A DNA stretch of 64,000 nucleotides from CADEED01 sp963842515 (GCA_963842515.1 CAWJGO010000005.1:558001-622000); one strand, 5' to 3'. Positions 53,753 through 63,150 are shown, counted from the first letter of the stretch. Notes: generated by a model not told the origin, from the sequence alone. A program made the numbers and translations.

Positions 53753-53903
53753 GAAGAAATCTCCAGGGAACCGGGTCGTTTTGAGGCCGCGTAGTGTGCT
53801 GACGACCCCCTACCTTGTCAACGCTTGATCCCGATAAGAGAGATGAGTCCGGTATAGTGCGCGCGGTGCCGCTGTTTTCCTTTATTTTTCGGGTGCTTGC
53901 AGG

Positions 53904-55472
53904 GTGAGTCGGGCGATCTTCAAAAGCACGTCGGTGGTCGGAATCACCACCCTGATTTCCCGCATCACGGGACTCGCGCGCGACATGGTCTATTCGCAGG
54001 CCTTCGGGGCGGGCCCGCTCATGGATGCCTTCCTGGTGGCGTTCAAGATCCCGAACTTCCTTCGCCGCCTGTTCGCCGAAGGGTCGTTCTCCCAGGCGTT
54101 CGTGCCGGTCATCACCGAATACAAGGTGAAGCGTTCGCAGGACGAGGTGCGCGCGCTGGTGGACGGCGTCAGCGGCACGCTCGGCGTCATTCTTTTCTTC
54201 GTCACTTTGTTAGGCGTGATCGGCGCACCGCTGATCATCTTAGGCTTCGCGCCGGGCTGGCACGACGACACGCAGGGCCGTTTCGACCTGGCCGTCGACA
54301 TGCTGCGCTGGACCTTTCCCTATCTATTCTTCGTTTCGCTGACGGCGTTGTTCTCCGGTGTGCTCAACAGTTATGGCAGATTCGCGCTGCCGGCGTTCAC
54401 GCAGGTCATCATGAATGTCGTGATGATCGCCTTCGCCTTGTGGCTGGCGCCGCACACGGCCAACCCCGGCGTCACGCTCGCCATCGGCGTGTTCGTGAGC
54501 GGGCTGCTTCAGGTCGGCTTCCAGCTTCCGGCAGTCATCAAGCTGGGCCTGTTTCGCCGCCCGCGCTGGGCGCCCGCGGCCGATGGCGTGCGGCGCATCG
54601 GCAAACTCATGTTGCCCGGGATTCTCGGCTCGTCGATGGCGCAGGTGAGCCTGTTGCTGGATACGATGATCGCCTCATTCCTCATCGGCGGCAGCGTGGC
54701 GTGGCTCTATTTTGCCGACCGCCTCATGGAGTTTCCGCTCGGCGTATTCAGCATCGCGCTGGCGACGGTGATACTCCCGGGCCTTTCGCGTCATCACGCC
54801 GAAGCGTCGCCAGAGCGCTTCACCAGCACGCTCGACTGGGCGCTACGCCTCGTGGTGTTGCTGGTATCCCCGGCGGCCGTGGCCATGCTGGTGTTCGCCG
54901 GTCCGATGACTGCGACCATTTTCGGTTACGGCAAGTTCGTGGCGCGTGACGTGGAGATGGCGAGTTATGCGCTCATGGCCTACTCATGGGGTCTGCTGGG
55001 CTTCAGCCTGGTGAAGGTGCTCGCGCCCGGTTTCTTCGCACGCCAGGACACGCGTACGCCGGTAAGGGTTGGTTTGATCGCGCTCGCCGCCAACATGATC
55101 CTGAATGTCGGCGTGGTGCTGCCGGCTCACTACCTGGGGTTCCCGTATCCACACGTGTTGCTCGCCACCTCCACCTGCGTGTCCGCCGCCATCAACACGG
55201 CGTTGCTGTGGCGGGGTCTGGTCAAGGCGGGTGTCTACCGCGCCAGGCCGGGCTGGGGCGCACTGCTCGCGCGTATCGTGACTGCCAATGCGCTCATGGC
55301 CGCGTTGCTGCTCTGGATGGCCGGCGACCTTGCGAGCTGGCTCGCGACACCGCCCCTGCAGCGCGCGTTGCACCTGGCGGGGTGCATCGTGGCGGCGGCA
55401 GCGCTGTATTTCGTCGTTCTGTACGTCTCGGGCGTGCGCCTGCGCCACATGCGCAGCGCAGCGGGCACATAA
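53904..55472 (+). CDS. murJ: Lipid II flippase MurJ
   Basis: This 522-residue membrane protein starts at GTG 53904 and has about 14 hydrophobic segments. It includes SRITGLARDMVYSQAFGAG, PNFLRRLFAEGSFSQAFVPV and YFADRLMEFPLGVFSIALAT, the MurJ/MviN signatures, with Arg and Asp residues in the membrane cavity. It flips lipid II across the inner membrane for peptidoglycan synthesis. It precedes ribF by five bases. TATAGT at 53853-53858 could be a -10. Confidence 0.94.
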   Translation: MSRAIFKSTSVVGITTLISRITGLARDMVYSQAFGAGPLMDAFLVAFKIPNFLRRLFAEGSFSQAFVPVITEYKVKRSQDEVRALVDGVSGTLGVILFFVTLLGVIGAPLIILGFAPGWHDDTQGRFDLAVDMLRWTFPYLFFVSLTALFSGVLNSYGRFALPAFTQVIMNVVMIAFALWLAPHTANPGVTLAIGVFVSGLLQVGFQLPAVIKLGLFRRPRWAPAADGVRRIGKLMLPGILGSSMAQVSLLLDTMIASFLIGGSVAWLYFADRLMEFPLGVFSIALATVILPGLSRHHAEASPERFTSTLDWALRLVVLLVSPAAVAMLVFAGPMTATIFGYGKFVARDVEMASYALMAYSWGLLGFSLVKVLAPGFFARQDTRTPVRVGLIALAANMILNVGVVLPAHYLGFPYPHVLLATSTCVSAAINTALLWRGLVKAGVYRARPGWGALLARIVTANALMAALLLWMAGDLASWLATPPLQRALHLAGCIVAAAALYFVVLYVSGVRLRHMRSAAGT

Positions 55473-55477
55473 TCGCC

Positions 55478-56404
55478 ATGGAATTCATACGGGGAGTGCA
55501 GGGTCTCAAACCCAGGCATCGCGGCGCCGCCATCACCGTGGGTAGCTTCGATGGCATTCATCTCGGGCACGGGGCGCTGATCGCGCGCGCCTGCGCGCTG
55601 GCGGCGCAAGCCGGAAAGCCGGCCATGATGCTGACGTTCGAGCCGCTGCCGCGCGAATACCTCGCGGCCCAGGATCCGCCCGCAAGACTGACGGACCTGC
55701 GCGAGCGATGGCGCGTGCTCGAACGCTCGGACCTGAGCGCCTTGTGCGTGCTGCGCTTCAACGAGCAGCTGCGGCAGATGAGCGGTCAGCAGTTCGTGGA
55801 TCTGCTGGCGGATCGCTTTGCCGCTTCGGCGGTGGTTGTCGGCCAGGACTTCAGGTTCGGACGCGGCGGCGCGGGCAGTGTGGCGTTGCTCCAGACCGCG
55901 GCCGACGCGGGACGGTTCGCGCTGGAGCTGGTGCCGTCGGTGTGCGTGGACGAGGTGCGCGTGAGCTCGAGTGGCGTGCGCGCGGCGCTCGCGGCCGCGG
56001 ATTTTCACGCGGCGCGTGATTTGTTAGGCCGCGTGTATTCGCTGCGCGGGCGCGTGGTCACCGGCGAGAAGCTGGGCCGCCGCCTGGGGTTTCCGACCGC
56101 GAATATCCGCATGCGGCGTCGCAAGCTGCCGTTCACCGGGGTATATGCGGTGCGCGTGCGCGGCGCAGACGGTAATCTCGCACGCGACGCGGTCGCGAGC
56201 TTGGGGTTCAGGCCCACCGTGGACGGCACGGAACCGCTGCTGGAAGTGCATGTTTTCGATTTTTCCGGCTGGCTGTACAACCGCGAGCTGGAAGTGGAGT
56301 TCGTCGCCAAGATCCGCGACGAGGAGAAGTTCGACAGCCTCGATACCCTGGTTCAGCACATGCGCCAGGATGCGATCAAGGCCCGTCAAATCCTTCAGAG
56401 GTAA
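55478..56404 (+). CDS. ribF: Riboflavin kinase / FMN adenylyltransferase
   Basis: This 308-residue bifunctional enzyme has the nucleotidyl transferase motif VGSFDGIHLGHGALI, VSSSGVRAAL in the middle and the kinase domain GRRLGFPTANIRM, GVYAVRV and the C-terminal DFSGWLYNRELEVEF. It converts riboflavin to FMN and FAD. The start ATG 55478 is five bases after the murJ stop and begins the family sequence (MEFIRGVQGL). It is followed directly by ileS. Confidence 0.95.
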   Translation: MEFIRGVQGLKPRHRGAAITVGSFDGIHLGHGALIARACALAAQAGKPAMMLTFEPLPREYLAAQDPPARLTDLRERWRVLERSDLSALCVLRFNEQLRQMSGQQFVDLLADRFAASAVVVGQDFRFGRGGAGSVALLQTAADAGRFALELVPSVCVDEVRVSSSGVRAALAAADFHAARDLLGRVYSLRGRVVTGEKLGRRLGFPTANIRMRRRKLPFTGVYAVRVRGADGNLARDAVASLGFRPTVDGTEPLLEVHVFDFSGWLYNRELEVEFVAKIRDEEKFDSLDTLVQHMRQDAIKARQILQR

Positions 56405-56413
56405 GTGACGCAA

Positions 56414-59251
56414 GTGGCAGATTACAAGAGCACCATCAATCTTCCGGAAACCGGCTTTCCGATGAAGGCCGATCTCGCGCAGCGCGAGCCGAAGCAGCTG
56501 GCGACATGGGAAGAAAACGATCTATACGGCAAGCTGCGGGCGATTGCACGTGGCCGGCCGCGCTTCGTGCTGCACGATGGCCCGCCGTACGCCAACGGCG
56601 CGCTGCACCTCGGTCACGCCGTGAACAAGGTGCTCAAGGACATCGTGGTGAAGTCGCACACGCTCGATGGCTACGACTCGCCTTACATCCCGGGTTGGGA
56701 CTGCCATGGCCTGCCCATCGAACACGCGGTTGAAAAGAAAGTCGGGCGCGTGGGCGCAAAAATCTCCGCCAAGGATTTCCGCACCGCGTGCCGCAAGTTC
56801 GCCACCGAGCAGGTCGACCTGCAGCGTTCCGAGTTCAAGCGATTCGGCGTGTTGGGGGATTGGAATCGTCCCTATCTCACGATGGACCCGCGGTTCGAAG
56901 CCCAGCAGATCCGCGCGCTCGGCCACATCATCAGGAACGGACACTTATATAAGGGTGCAAAGCCGGTCCATTGGTGCCTCGACTGCCGCTCGGCGCTGGC
57001 CGAAGCCGAGGTCGAGTACGAAGACAAGACATCCTCCGCCGTGGACGTGGAGTTCCGGGTCGTCGACCCGGCGGACTTCGCGCGCCGCGTCGGTGTGAAC
57101 TTCGACACCATCGCGACACATCCGGTGTCGATCCCGATCTGGACCACGACTCCCTGGACCTTACCGGCAAACGAAGCCGTGAGCGTTGGCCCCAACATCG
57201 AATACGTCGTGCTCTGGGTGTCGCGCGACGGTCAGTCGGAGCTGCTGGTGCTGGCGAACGAACTGTTGGACGCATGTCTTGCGCGTTATGGGCTCGGTAA
57301 AGGCCAGGTGCTGGCGCAGTTCACGGGCGGCCAGCTCGAACACCTGCAGCTCGAGCATCCGTTCCTGCCCAAGCACGTGCCGGTGATCGTTGGCGAACAC
57401 GTGACGCTCGAGGCCGGCACCGGCGCCGTGCACACCGCGCCAGCGCATGGCCAGGACGATTTTCTCATCGGCCAGAAATACAGCCTGCCCGTGGACAATC
57501 CCGTCATGGGCGATGGCCGATTCCGCGAGGGCACGCCATTCGTCGCCGGCATGAAAGTGGACGAGGGCGGCGAGCTGCTCATCAAGGAACTCGAGAGCCG
57601 CGGCCGGCTGCTCAAACACGAAAAGATCACCCACAGCTATCCGCATTGCTGGCGCCATCACACGCCGGTGATTTTCCGCGCCACCCCGCAGTGGTTCATC
57701 AGCATGGATCAGAAAGGTCTGCGCGAGAATGCTCTGCGCGACATCAAGAAAGTGCAATGGACGCCCGCCTGGGGCGAGCAGCGCCTCGCCGGCATGATCG
57801 AGAAGCGTCCCGACTGGTGCCTGTCGCGCCAGCGCACCTGGGGCGTGCCGATCGCGCTGTTCGTGCACAAGCAGACCCAGGAGCTGCATCCGCGCACGAC
57901 GGAGCTGCTGGAAGAAGTCGCCAGCCGGGTCGAGAAGCACAACATCGAGGCCTGGTTCGACCTGGACCCGCGCGAGTTGTTAGGCGCCGACGCGGAGCAC
58001 TATGAGAGGGTCACCGACGTCATGGACGTGTGGGCCGACTCCGGGCTGTCGCACGAGTGCGTGCATCACACGCATCCCGACGACGTGAAGCCACCGGTCG
58101 ACCTGTATCTCGAGGGATCGGATCAGCATCGCGGCTGGTTCCACTCCTCGTTGCTCACCTCGGAAGCGCTGTACGCGCGCGCGCCTTACAAGGGCGTGCT
58201 GACGCACGGATTCACCGTCGACGAGAAGGGGCGCAAGATGTCCAAGTCGTTGGGCAACGTCATCGCGCCGCAGAAGATCATGTCGACGCTCGGCGCGGAC
58301 ATCATGCGCCTGTGGATCGCGGCCACCGACTACGCCAACGAGATGAGCCTCTCGGAGGAAATCCTCAAGCGCATCTCGGATTCGTACCGGCGCATGCGCA
58401 ACACCGTGCGTTTCCTGCTGGGCAATATCGCGGACTTCGATCCCGTGGCCGACGCGCTGCCCGTGGACCAGATGGTTGCCATCGACCGCTGGGCACTGGC
58501 GCGCACCGCTGCATTGCATGAAGAGATCGTCGAGGCGTATCGCAAATACGAGTACCACGTCATCTACCAGAAGGTGCACAACTTCTGCGTCGTGGACCTC
58601 GGCGGCTTCTATCTCGGCCTGCTCAAGGATCGCCTGTACACCACGCCGAAAAAGGGCGTGGCGCGGCGTTCGGCGCAGGCCGCGCTGTTTCACATCGCCG
58701 AGAGCATGGTACGGTGGTTGGCGCCGATTCTCAGCTTCACCAGCGACGAGATCTGGACCTTCATGCCGGGCAAACGCGGCGCGTCGGTGTTCCTCGAAAC
58801 CTGGCATGAATTGCCGAAGGTGAGCGAGGAAGCGCTCGACTGGAACATGTTCATCGCGCTCAAGGCCGCGGTCGCACTGGAGCTCGAGAAGCTGCGCGTG
58901 GAAGGCACCGTCGGCGGTTCGCTCGATGCCGAGGTCGAGGTGTTCAGCAAAGACGAACATCTGGAGAAGCTCAAGGCGCTCGGTGAGGAGTTGCGTTTCC
59001 TGCTCATCGTTTCGCAGGCGCAGGTGAAGAGGGTCAGCAACGCTGCCGGACCGCCGGTGGGTGCGATCAAAGTCGCCGAGATCGCCAAAGAGGGCGGCGT
59101 GTGGATTCGGGTGCAGGCATCGACCGCGCAGAAGTGCGAACGCTGCTGGCATCACCGGCCTGACGTGGGCGCCACGCCTGAGCATCCGACGCTCTGCGGG
59201 CGCTGCGTGGGCAATGTCACAGGTCCTGGTGAATCACGTAATTTCGTATGA
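56414..59251 (+). CDS. ileS: Isoleucyl-tRNA synthetase
   Basis: The class I synthetase of about 945 residues has the HIGH-type motif PPYANGALHLGHAVNK, the editing domain (TTPWTLPANEAVSVG, HTAPAHGQDDF), the KMSKS motif in GRKMSKSLGN and a C-terminal zinc site CERCWHHRPD / LCGRC. It charges tRNA-Ile and edits valine. GTG 56414 starts MADYKSTINLPETGFPM, matching the usual N terminus; another GTG at 56405 is only two bases from the GAGG element and seems less likely. It overlaps lspA by four bases. Confidence 0.96.
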   Translation: MADYKSTINLPETGFPMKADLAQREPKQLATWEENDLYGKLRAIARGRPRFVLHDGPPYANGALHLGHAVNKVLKDIVVKSHTLDGYDSPYIPGWDCHGLPIEHAVEKKVGRVGAKISAKDFRTACRKFATEQVDLQRSEFKRFGVLGDWNRPYLTMDPRFEAQQIRALGHIIRNGHLYKGAKPVHWCLDCRSALAEAEVEYEDKTSSAVDVEFRVVDPADFARRVGVNFDTIATHPVSIPIWTTTPWTLPANEAVSVGPNIEYVVLWVSRDGQSELLVLANELLDACLARYGLGKGQVLAQFTGGQLEHLQLEHPFLPKHVPVIVGEHVTLEAGTGAVHTAPAHGQDDFLIGQKYSLPVDNPVMGDGRFREGTPFVAGMKVDEGGELLIKELESRGRLLKHEKITHSYPHCWRHHTPVIFRATPQWFISMDQKGLRENALRDIKKVQWTPAWGEQRLAGMIEKRPDWCLSRQRTWGVPIALFVHKQTQELHPRTTELLEEVASRVEKHNIEAWFDLDPRELLGADAEHYERVTDVMDVWADSGLSHECVHHTHPDDVKPPVDLYLEGSDQHRGWFHSSLLTSEALYARAPYKGVLTHGFTVDEKGRKMSKSLGNVIAPQKIMSTLGADIMRLWIAATDYANEMSLSEEILKRISDSYRRMRNTVRFLLGNIADFDPVADALPVDQMVAIDRWALARTAALHEEIVEAYRKYEYHVIYQKVHNFCVVDLGGFYLGLLKDRLYTTPKKGVARRSAQAALFHIAESMVRWLAPILSFTSDEIWTFMPGKRGASVFLETWHELPKVSEEALDWNMFIALKAAVALELEKLRVEGTVGGSLDAEVEVFSKDEHLEKLKALGEELRFLLIVSQAQVKRVSNAAGPPVGAIKVAEIAKEGGVWIRVQASTAQKCERCWHHRPDVGATPEHPTLCGRCVGNVTGPGESRNFV

Positions 59252-59775
59252 GCTCCTCCATGAACCATGAAACAACGATTGCGATCGGCGCCAGTGGCGT
59301 TCGCTGGCTGTGGATCTCAGGGCTCGTGATCGCCTTCGACCAGCTCAGCAAATTGTGGATAGAGCGCACCATGGTGCATGGCGAGACTTTCGCGGTCCTG
59401 CCGGTGCTCGACATCGTGCGTGCACACAACTCCGGGGCGGCGTTCAGTTTCCTCGCGGATGCGGGCGGCTGGCAGCGCTGGGCGTTCAGCGTGCTGGCGG
59501 TCGGCGTGTCGATCGCGCTGGTCTTCTGGTTGCGAAAACTGGCTCTGGTCACGCATGCACTGCTGGCTGGCGGCCTCGCGCTGATTCTCGGCGGGGCCAT
59601 CGGCAACGTGATCGATCGTATCGAACACGGCTACGTGGTGGACTTCGTGCACGCCCATTGGGGCAGCGCGTATTTTCCGGCGTTCAACGTCGCCGACGCC
59701 GCCATCAGCATCGGCGCCGCGCTGGTTATCCTGGACGCCCTGCTCGAAGGGCGCCGGGCGCGCCGCACCGCATGA
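59248..59775 (+). CDS. lspA: Lipoprotein signal peptidase (signal peptidase II)
   Basis: This 175-residue protein has four membrane segments and the catalytic aspartates in GNVIDRIEHGYVVDF and FNVADAAI. It removes the signal peptides of lipoproteins such as the two at 619-1925. It overlaps ileS (59248-59251) and ispH (59772-59775) by four bases each. In many gammaproteobacteria a FkpB gene lies between lspA and ispH; it is missing here. Confidence 0.95.
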   Translation: MSSSMNHETTIAIGASGVRWLWISGLVIAFDQLSKLWIERTMVHGETFAVLPVLDIVRAHNSGAAFSFLADAGGWQRWAFSVLAVGVSIALVFWLRKLALVTHALLAGGLALILGGAIGNVIDRIEHGYVVDFVHAHWGSAYFPAFNVADAAISIGAALVILDALLEGRRARRTA

Positions 59776-60719
59776 AAATCCTGCTCGCCAATCCGCGTGG
59801 TTTCTGCGCCGGCGTCGATCGCGCCATCGACATCGTCGAGCGCGCCATTGGCATGTTCGGCGCACCTATTTATGTGCGCCACGAGGTGGTGCACAACGTG
59901 CACGTGGTCGAGCGACTGCGCCAGCTCGGAGCGGTATTCGTCGACGAGCTCGACCAGGTGCCCGACGGCGCCACGGTCATTTTCTCGGCACATGGTGTGC
60001 CTGCAGCGGTCGAAAACGAGGCCGCGCGCCGCGGGCTGACCGTATTCGATGCCACCTGTCCTCTGGTGACCAAAGTGCACATGGAGGTGGCGCGTTACGC
60101 GCGCGAGGGCCGCGACGTGGTGCTCATCGGCCACGCCGGGCACCCGGAAGTCGAAGGCACCATGGGGCGCTTCGACACCGGCGGCGGCGGGCGCATGCAC
60201 CTCATCGAGAATGTCGAGCAGGCGACGAAGCTCAACGTTCGCGATCCGTCGAAACTCGCCTTTGTCACGCAGACCACATTGTCGGTGGATGACACCGCGG
60301 CCATCGTCAATACGCTGCGCGAACGATTTCCGGCGCTCGCCAGTCCGCGTCGCGAGGACATCTGCTACGCGACGCAGAATCGCCAGGACGCCGTGAAGGA
60401 GCTGATCGCCAACTGCGACGTGCTCGTCGTGGTGGGGTCGATCACGAGCTCCAACTCCAACCGGCTGCGCGAACTGGCGGAACGCGCCGGTCGGCCTGGC
60501 TACCTGATCGACGATGCGTCTTTCATGAAGCGCGAGTGGTTCGAAGGCAAGGACGCCGTCGGCGTGACCGCCGGTGCCTCCGCTCCCGAGGAGCTGGTGC
60601 AGCAGGTGGTGGCGCGTCTGCGCGAGTGGGGCGGAACGTCGGCGGCCGAGCTCGCCGGCCGTGAGGAACACGTGGTGTTCTCACTGCCGCGGGCGTTGCG
60701 TACGACGTCGCGTAGCTAG
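59772..60719 (+). CDS. ispH: 4-hydroxy-3-methylbut-2-enyl diphosphate reductase
   Basis: This 315-residue protein has the three iron-sulfur Cys of IspH in RGFCAGVDRA, DATCPLVTKVH and the ATSITSSNSN-like region reading VVVGSITSSNSNRL (with the third Cys in LIANCDV), and SAHGVP. It makes IPP and DMAPP in the last step of the MEP pathway. It overlaps lspA by four bases and converges with the minor-pilin operon 13 bases downstream. Confidence 0.94.
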   Translation: MKILLANPRGFCAGVDRAIDIVERAIGMFGAPIYVRHEVVHNVHVVERLRQLGAVFVDELDQVPDGATVIFSAHGVPAAVENEAARRGLTVFDATCPLVTKVHMEVARYAREGRDVVLIGHAGHPEVEGTMGRFDTGGGGRMHLIENVEQATKLNVRDPSKLAFVTQTTLSVDDTAAIVNTLRERFPALASPRREDICYATQNRQDAVKELIANCDVLVVVGSITSSNSNRLRELAERAGRPGYLIDDASFMKREWFEGKDAVGVTAGASAPEELVQQVVARLREWGGTSAAELAGREEHVVFSLPRALRTTSRS

Positions 60720-60732
60720 ACCCCGCCAGGCG

Positions 60733-61140
60733 TCAATTCGATCGCCAGCAATCCGCGCTGCGATCGACGCCCTCCGAGTCGACCGCAAACCGCCTGCCGT
60801 TCTGGTCGATGCGCAACTCCACGCAGCGGGTATCCGGTGTTTCCCGCCCGGGCATGTTGACCCGCGCCGTGGCCCGGTATGCGAGGCCATCGTCACTGTT
60901 GTTGACCGTGATACCCGGAGCCGCTGGCAATTGGGTTTCGTCGGCGTAACGCGCGTGTCTGGCGAAGTGTTGATCCTGCGCGGCCTGCACGGCCAGCAGT
61001 GCTTCGATGGCTCGTTCGCGGTGTGTACGCAGCTCGTGCGTGCGCCACATGGGTACGGCGATGGCGGCGATCACGACGATCGTGACGAGCACGGTCAAAA
61101 CCTCGGCGAATGTCAAACGCAAGAGAGGTGGCGAACGCAT
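60733..61140 (-). CDS. pilE: PilE-like minor pilin with a non-canonical leader
   Basis: This 135-residue protein has the pilin helix (FAEVLTVLVTIVVIAAIAVP), the following HRERAIEALLAVQAAQDQHF helix and the C-terminal disulfide pair CVELRIDQNG and DCWRSN. It is the last gene of the pilin operon. The processing site is unusual: aligned to GFTLIE, it reads RLTFAE, so the conserved Gly at -1 is replaced by Arg while Glu at +5 is kept. The start ATG is four bases after the pilX stop. Confidence 0.8.
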   Translation of the reverse strand: MRSPPLLRLTFAEVLTVLVTIVVIAAIAVPMWRTHELRTHRERAIEALLAVQAAQDQHFARHARYADETQLPAAPGITVNNSDDGLAYRATARVNMPGRETPDTRCVELRIDQNGRRFAVDSEGVDRSADCWRSN

Positions 61141-61144
61141 GTGC

Positions 61145-61681
61145 TCAGGGCGCCGGCAGGCGCTGCCACGAGAGACGCACGACCTCGCCGCGGGTCCGGC
61201 ACGCGGCCTCAGGCGTGACAGGCATGCATGCGGACACCACGGCATCCGGGGCGGCGTTCACGACGACCATGACACCGGCACGCTGGCGATCGATGGCGCG
61301 CCGCGCGGCGTATCCGGTGCTCGTGACCTCGAAATGCGCGCCGGCGAGCGGCGAGCCCGCTGCCTGCGGCAGGCCCTCTTCGTACCCCACGAAGCGGGTA
61401 ACCGTCTCGAACCGGTCCGTCGAGTCCGGCAATGACGCGCTGGCGCTCGAAGGCACCGCATCCGCATTGTTGTCGATTTCGATTGTGCTCACGATTCGGC
61501 TGAGTGCGTGTTCGATGCCGGCACTCGCGGCGGTCGCGGCATTCTCGCGAAACTGCTCGTTGAGCGCCAGCTGGACCTCGACGCGCGCGCCGGTGGCTCC
61601 CGCGAGTCCTAACAGCGTGACCACCGCGAGCAGCATGAGGCCGACCACGAGGGTGGTGCCGAGTTGCCGCCGCGCGCTCAT
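61145..61681 (-). CDS. pilX: Minor pilin assembly protein PilX
   Basis: This 178-residue protein starts at ATG 61681 (overlapping the pilW stop, ATGA) and has the PilX N-terminal helix LGTTLVVGLMLLAVVTLLGL. The rest is a small globular domain with Cys residues near the end (SACMPVTPEAACRTRG). It helps prime type IV pilus assembly. PilY1, which usually follows, is not present. Confidence 0.85.
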   Translation of the reverse strand: MSARRQLGTTLVVGLMLLAVVTLLGLAGATGARVEVQLALNEQFRENAATAASAGIEHALSRIVSTIEIDNNADAVPSSASASLPDSTDRFETVTRFVGYEEGLPQAAGSPLAGAHFEVTSTGYAARRAIDRQRAGVMVVVNAAPDAVVSACMPVTPEAACRTRGEVVRLSWQRLPAP

Positions 61682-62640
61682 GGTGCCCGGGCGTTGCGCA
61701 AGGCGACGGTGCGCTCGATCAGTATCCGGCGCTGCCGGGCTTCGGATGCCGATGGTGTGAAATTCACGTTCGCATAACTGAGCGCGCGATCGTCTTCGAA
61801 ACCCGGCTCGGTGGCGTCGGCGCGAATCCGCAACCACAGCCGCACGGCGATGACGCGGCCGCTACGTGCGCGCGCCGCGTCCGGCGCGACGTAGCGCACG
61901 CGCATCGCTCCATCTTCGGCGACGCTCGCGACGCCGAGCTCGACCTGCAGGTCTTCCACTCCCGGAAGGATCTCCTCGTCGCGGAATTGCGCCGCACCGC
62001 GCGACTCGGTCAACGCCTTGACGCGCAGCGCCGGCCAATCGGGCCGCTCCACGGAATTGTTGGCGATGTAATACGTGCGCACTTCCAGATCTCGCACCGC
62101 GTGATCGCCATCCACGGGACCGGGCGCGCGGCCATCGGCGAAGAGCTGCAGCGGACCGGCCGACGCCATGGATTGGGAATACAACTGCAGCCGTCCCGGG
62201 TGCGGCGCTACGACGTCATAAGACGCGCGGCGCAGCGTCAACGTGTCCGAGCCGGCGCGCGCGCCGCCTGCCGATGCCGTGGGCGCACAATCTCGTGCAT
62301 CCCGTCCCAGGCGAAAGGTGTTGTCGGAGCCTTCAGCAGGAATGGCGAGGTCGATGGCGAAATTGGTGCCACAAGTGTGCGCGCCGGCCGGCAGGCCGGT
62401 GACGAGGCGCGTTGCAGGTTCGTTCGTGAAGCCGTAGAAGCCGGCGTGCTCTATGTCGGGGGTGAGCACGGACAGCGCATGACGCGCCGCATCTTGCAGG
62501 CGCGCCAGACTTTCACCGGCCGCGAATCCTTCGCGGCATCGCTGCAGCACCACGAGAAAGGCGCCCAGCAACGCCAGCCCCAACGCCAGCGCGATCATGA
62601 TCTCGAGCAGGCTGAAGCCGCGTGGGCAGGGCGTGCGCAC
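61678..62640 (-). CDS. pilW: Minor pilin assembly protein PilW
   Basis: This 320-residue protein starts with GTG 62640 and has the prepilin segment PRGFSLLEIMIALALGLALL with Gly at -1 and Glu at +5. The large C-terminal domain (LVTGLPAGAHTCGTNFAIDL, RDLEVRTYYIANN) matches PilW. It is part of the initiation complex at the pilus tip. The gene follows pilV by three bases. Confidence 0.88.
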   Translation of the reverse strand: MRTPCPRGFSLLEIMIALALGLALLGAFLVVLQRCREGFAAGESLARLQDAARHALSVLTPDIEHAGFYGFTNEPATRLVTGLPAGAHTCGTNFAIDLAIPAEGSDNTFRLGRDARDCAPTASAGGARAGSDTLTLRRASYDVVAPHPGRLQLYSQSMASAGPLQLFADGRAPGPVDGDHAVRDLEVRTYYIANNSVERPDWPALRVKALTESRGAAQFRDEEILPGVEDLQVELGVASVAEDGAMRVRYVAPDAARARSGRVIAVRLWLRIRADATEPGFEDDRALSYANVNFTPSASEARQRRILIERTVALRNARAP

Positions 62641-62643
62641 GCC

Positions 62644-63150
62644 TCAGCCCGCCACCGGCGACTGCGCCAGCACCTGCAGCGTTACGCTGTGGGTATCGTC
62701 GGCCGCATCGCGTGGGTCACGCCAGCGCAACGTGATCACGTAGCGCATGGGTGCGGCGGGGCCGGTGGCGGGCACATATTCGACACTGGCGGTGAAGTCC
62801 TGCACGAACAGCGCACGTGCGGCGGCGGCGAAACTCGCACGATCCGCCGCGGCCAGCTGCGCGGCGTTGCAGCCATTGGGTTCAATGCATTCTCCGTTGC
62901 CGGCGATTCCTCGCCGCGTGTCGTAGTGCTCGCGTCCCGGCAGGTTGGCGCGGATGCGATCGGCCATGTCGCGGACGAGGTGCGTGGCACCGAGACTGCG
63001 CAGAGCGCCGGCATTGTTGCGCAGGCTGTCGAGCAGCATGGCGGCGGCGCCTAACAGACCCACCGAGAGCACCACCAGGCCGAGCATCACCTCGATGAGG
63101 GAGAAGCCTCGGGCCTTGCAGGCGCGGGCGCGATCTTGAGCTATGCGCAC
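62644..63150 (-). CDS. pilV: Minor pilin PilV
   Basis: This 168-residue protein (GTG 63150, overlapping the fimT stop by ten bases) has the prepilin segment ARGFSLIEVMLGLVVLSVGL with normal -1 Gly and +5 Glu, then a beta domain with the conserved CIEPNGC region. An open frame continues far upstream, but those residues are unrelated and overlap fimT. It belongs to the tip complex. Confidence 0.85.
   Translation of the reverse strand: MRIAQDRARACKARGFSLIEVMLGLVVLSVGLLGAAAMLLDSLRNNAGALRSLGATHLVRDMADRIRANLPGREHYDTRRGIAGNGECIEPNGCNAAQLAAADRASFAAAARALFVQDFTASVEYVPATGPAAPMRYVITLRWRDPRDAADDTHSVTLQVLAQSPVAG

Noticed and set aside
54986..55477. Upstream extension of the ribF frame through murJ
   Set aside because: The conserved RibF N terminus begins at 55478, and the extra residues overlap murJ and look like frame-shifted coding DNA.
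57980..59185. Open frame of 401 codons antisense to ileS
   Set aside because: ileS is certain here. The antisense frame is a composition artefact with high Arg/His/Leu and no motif.
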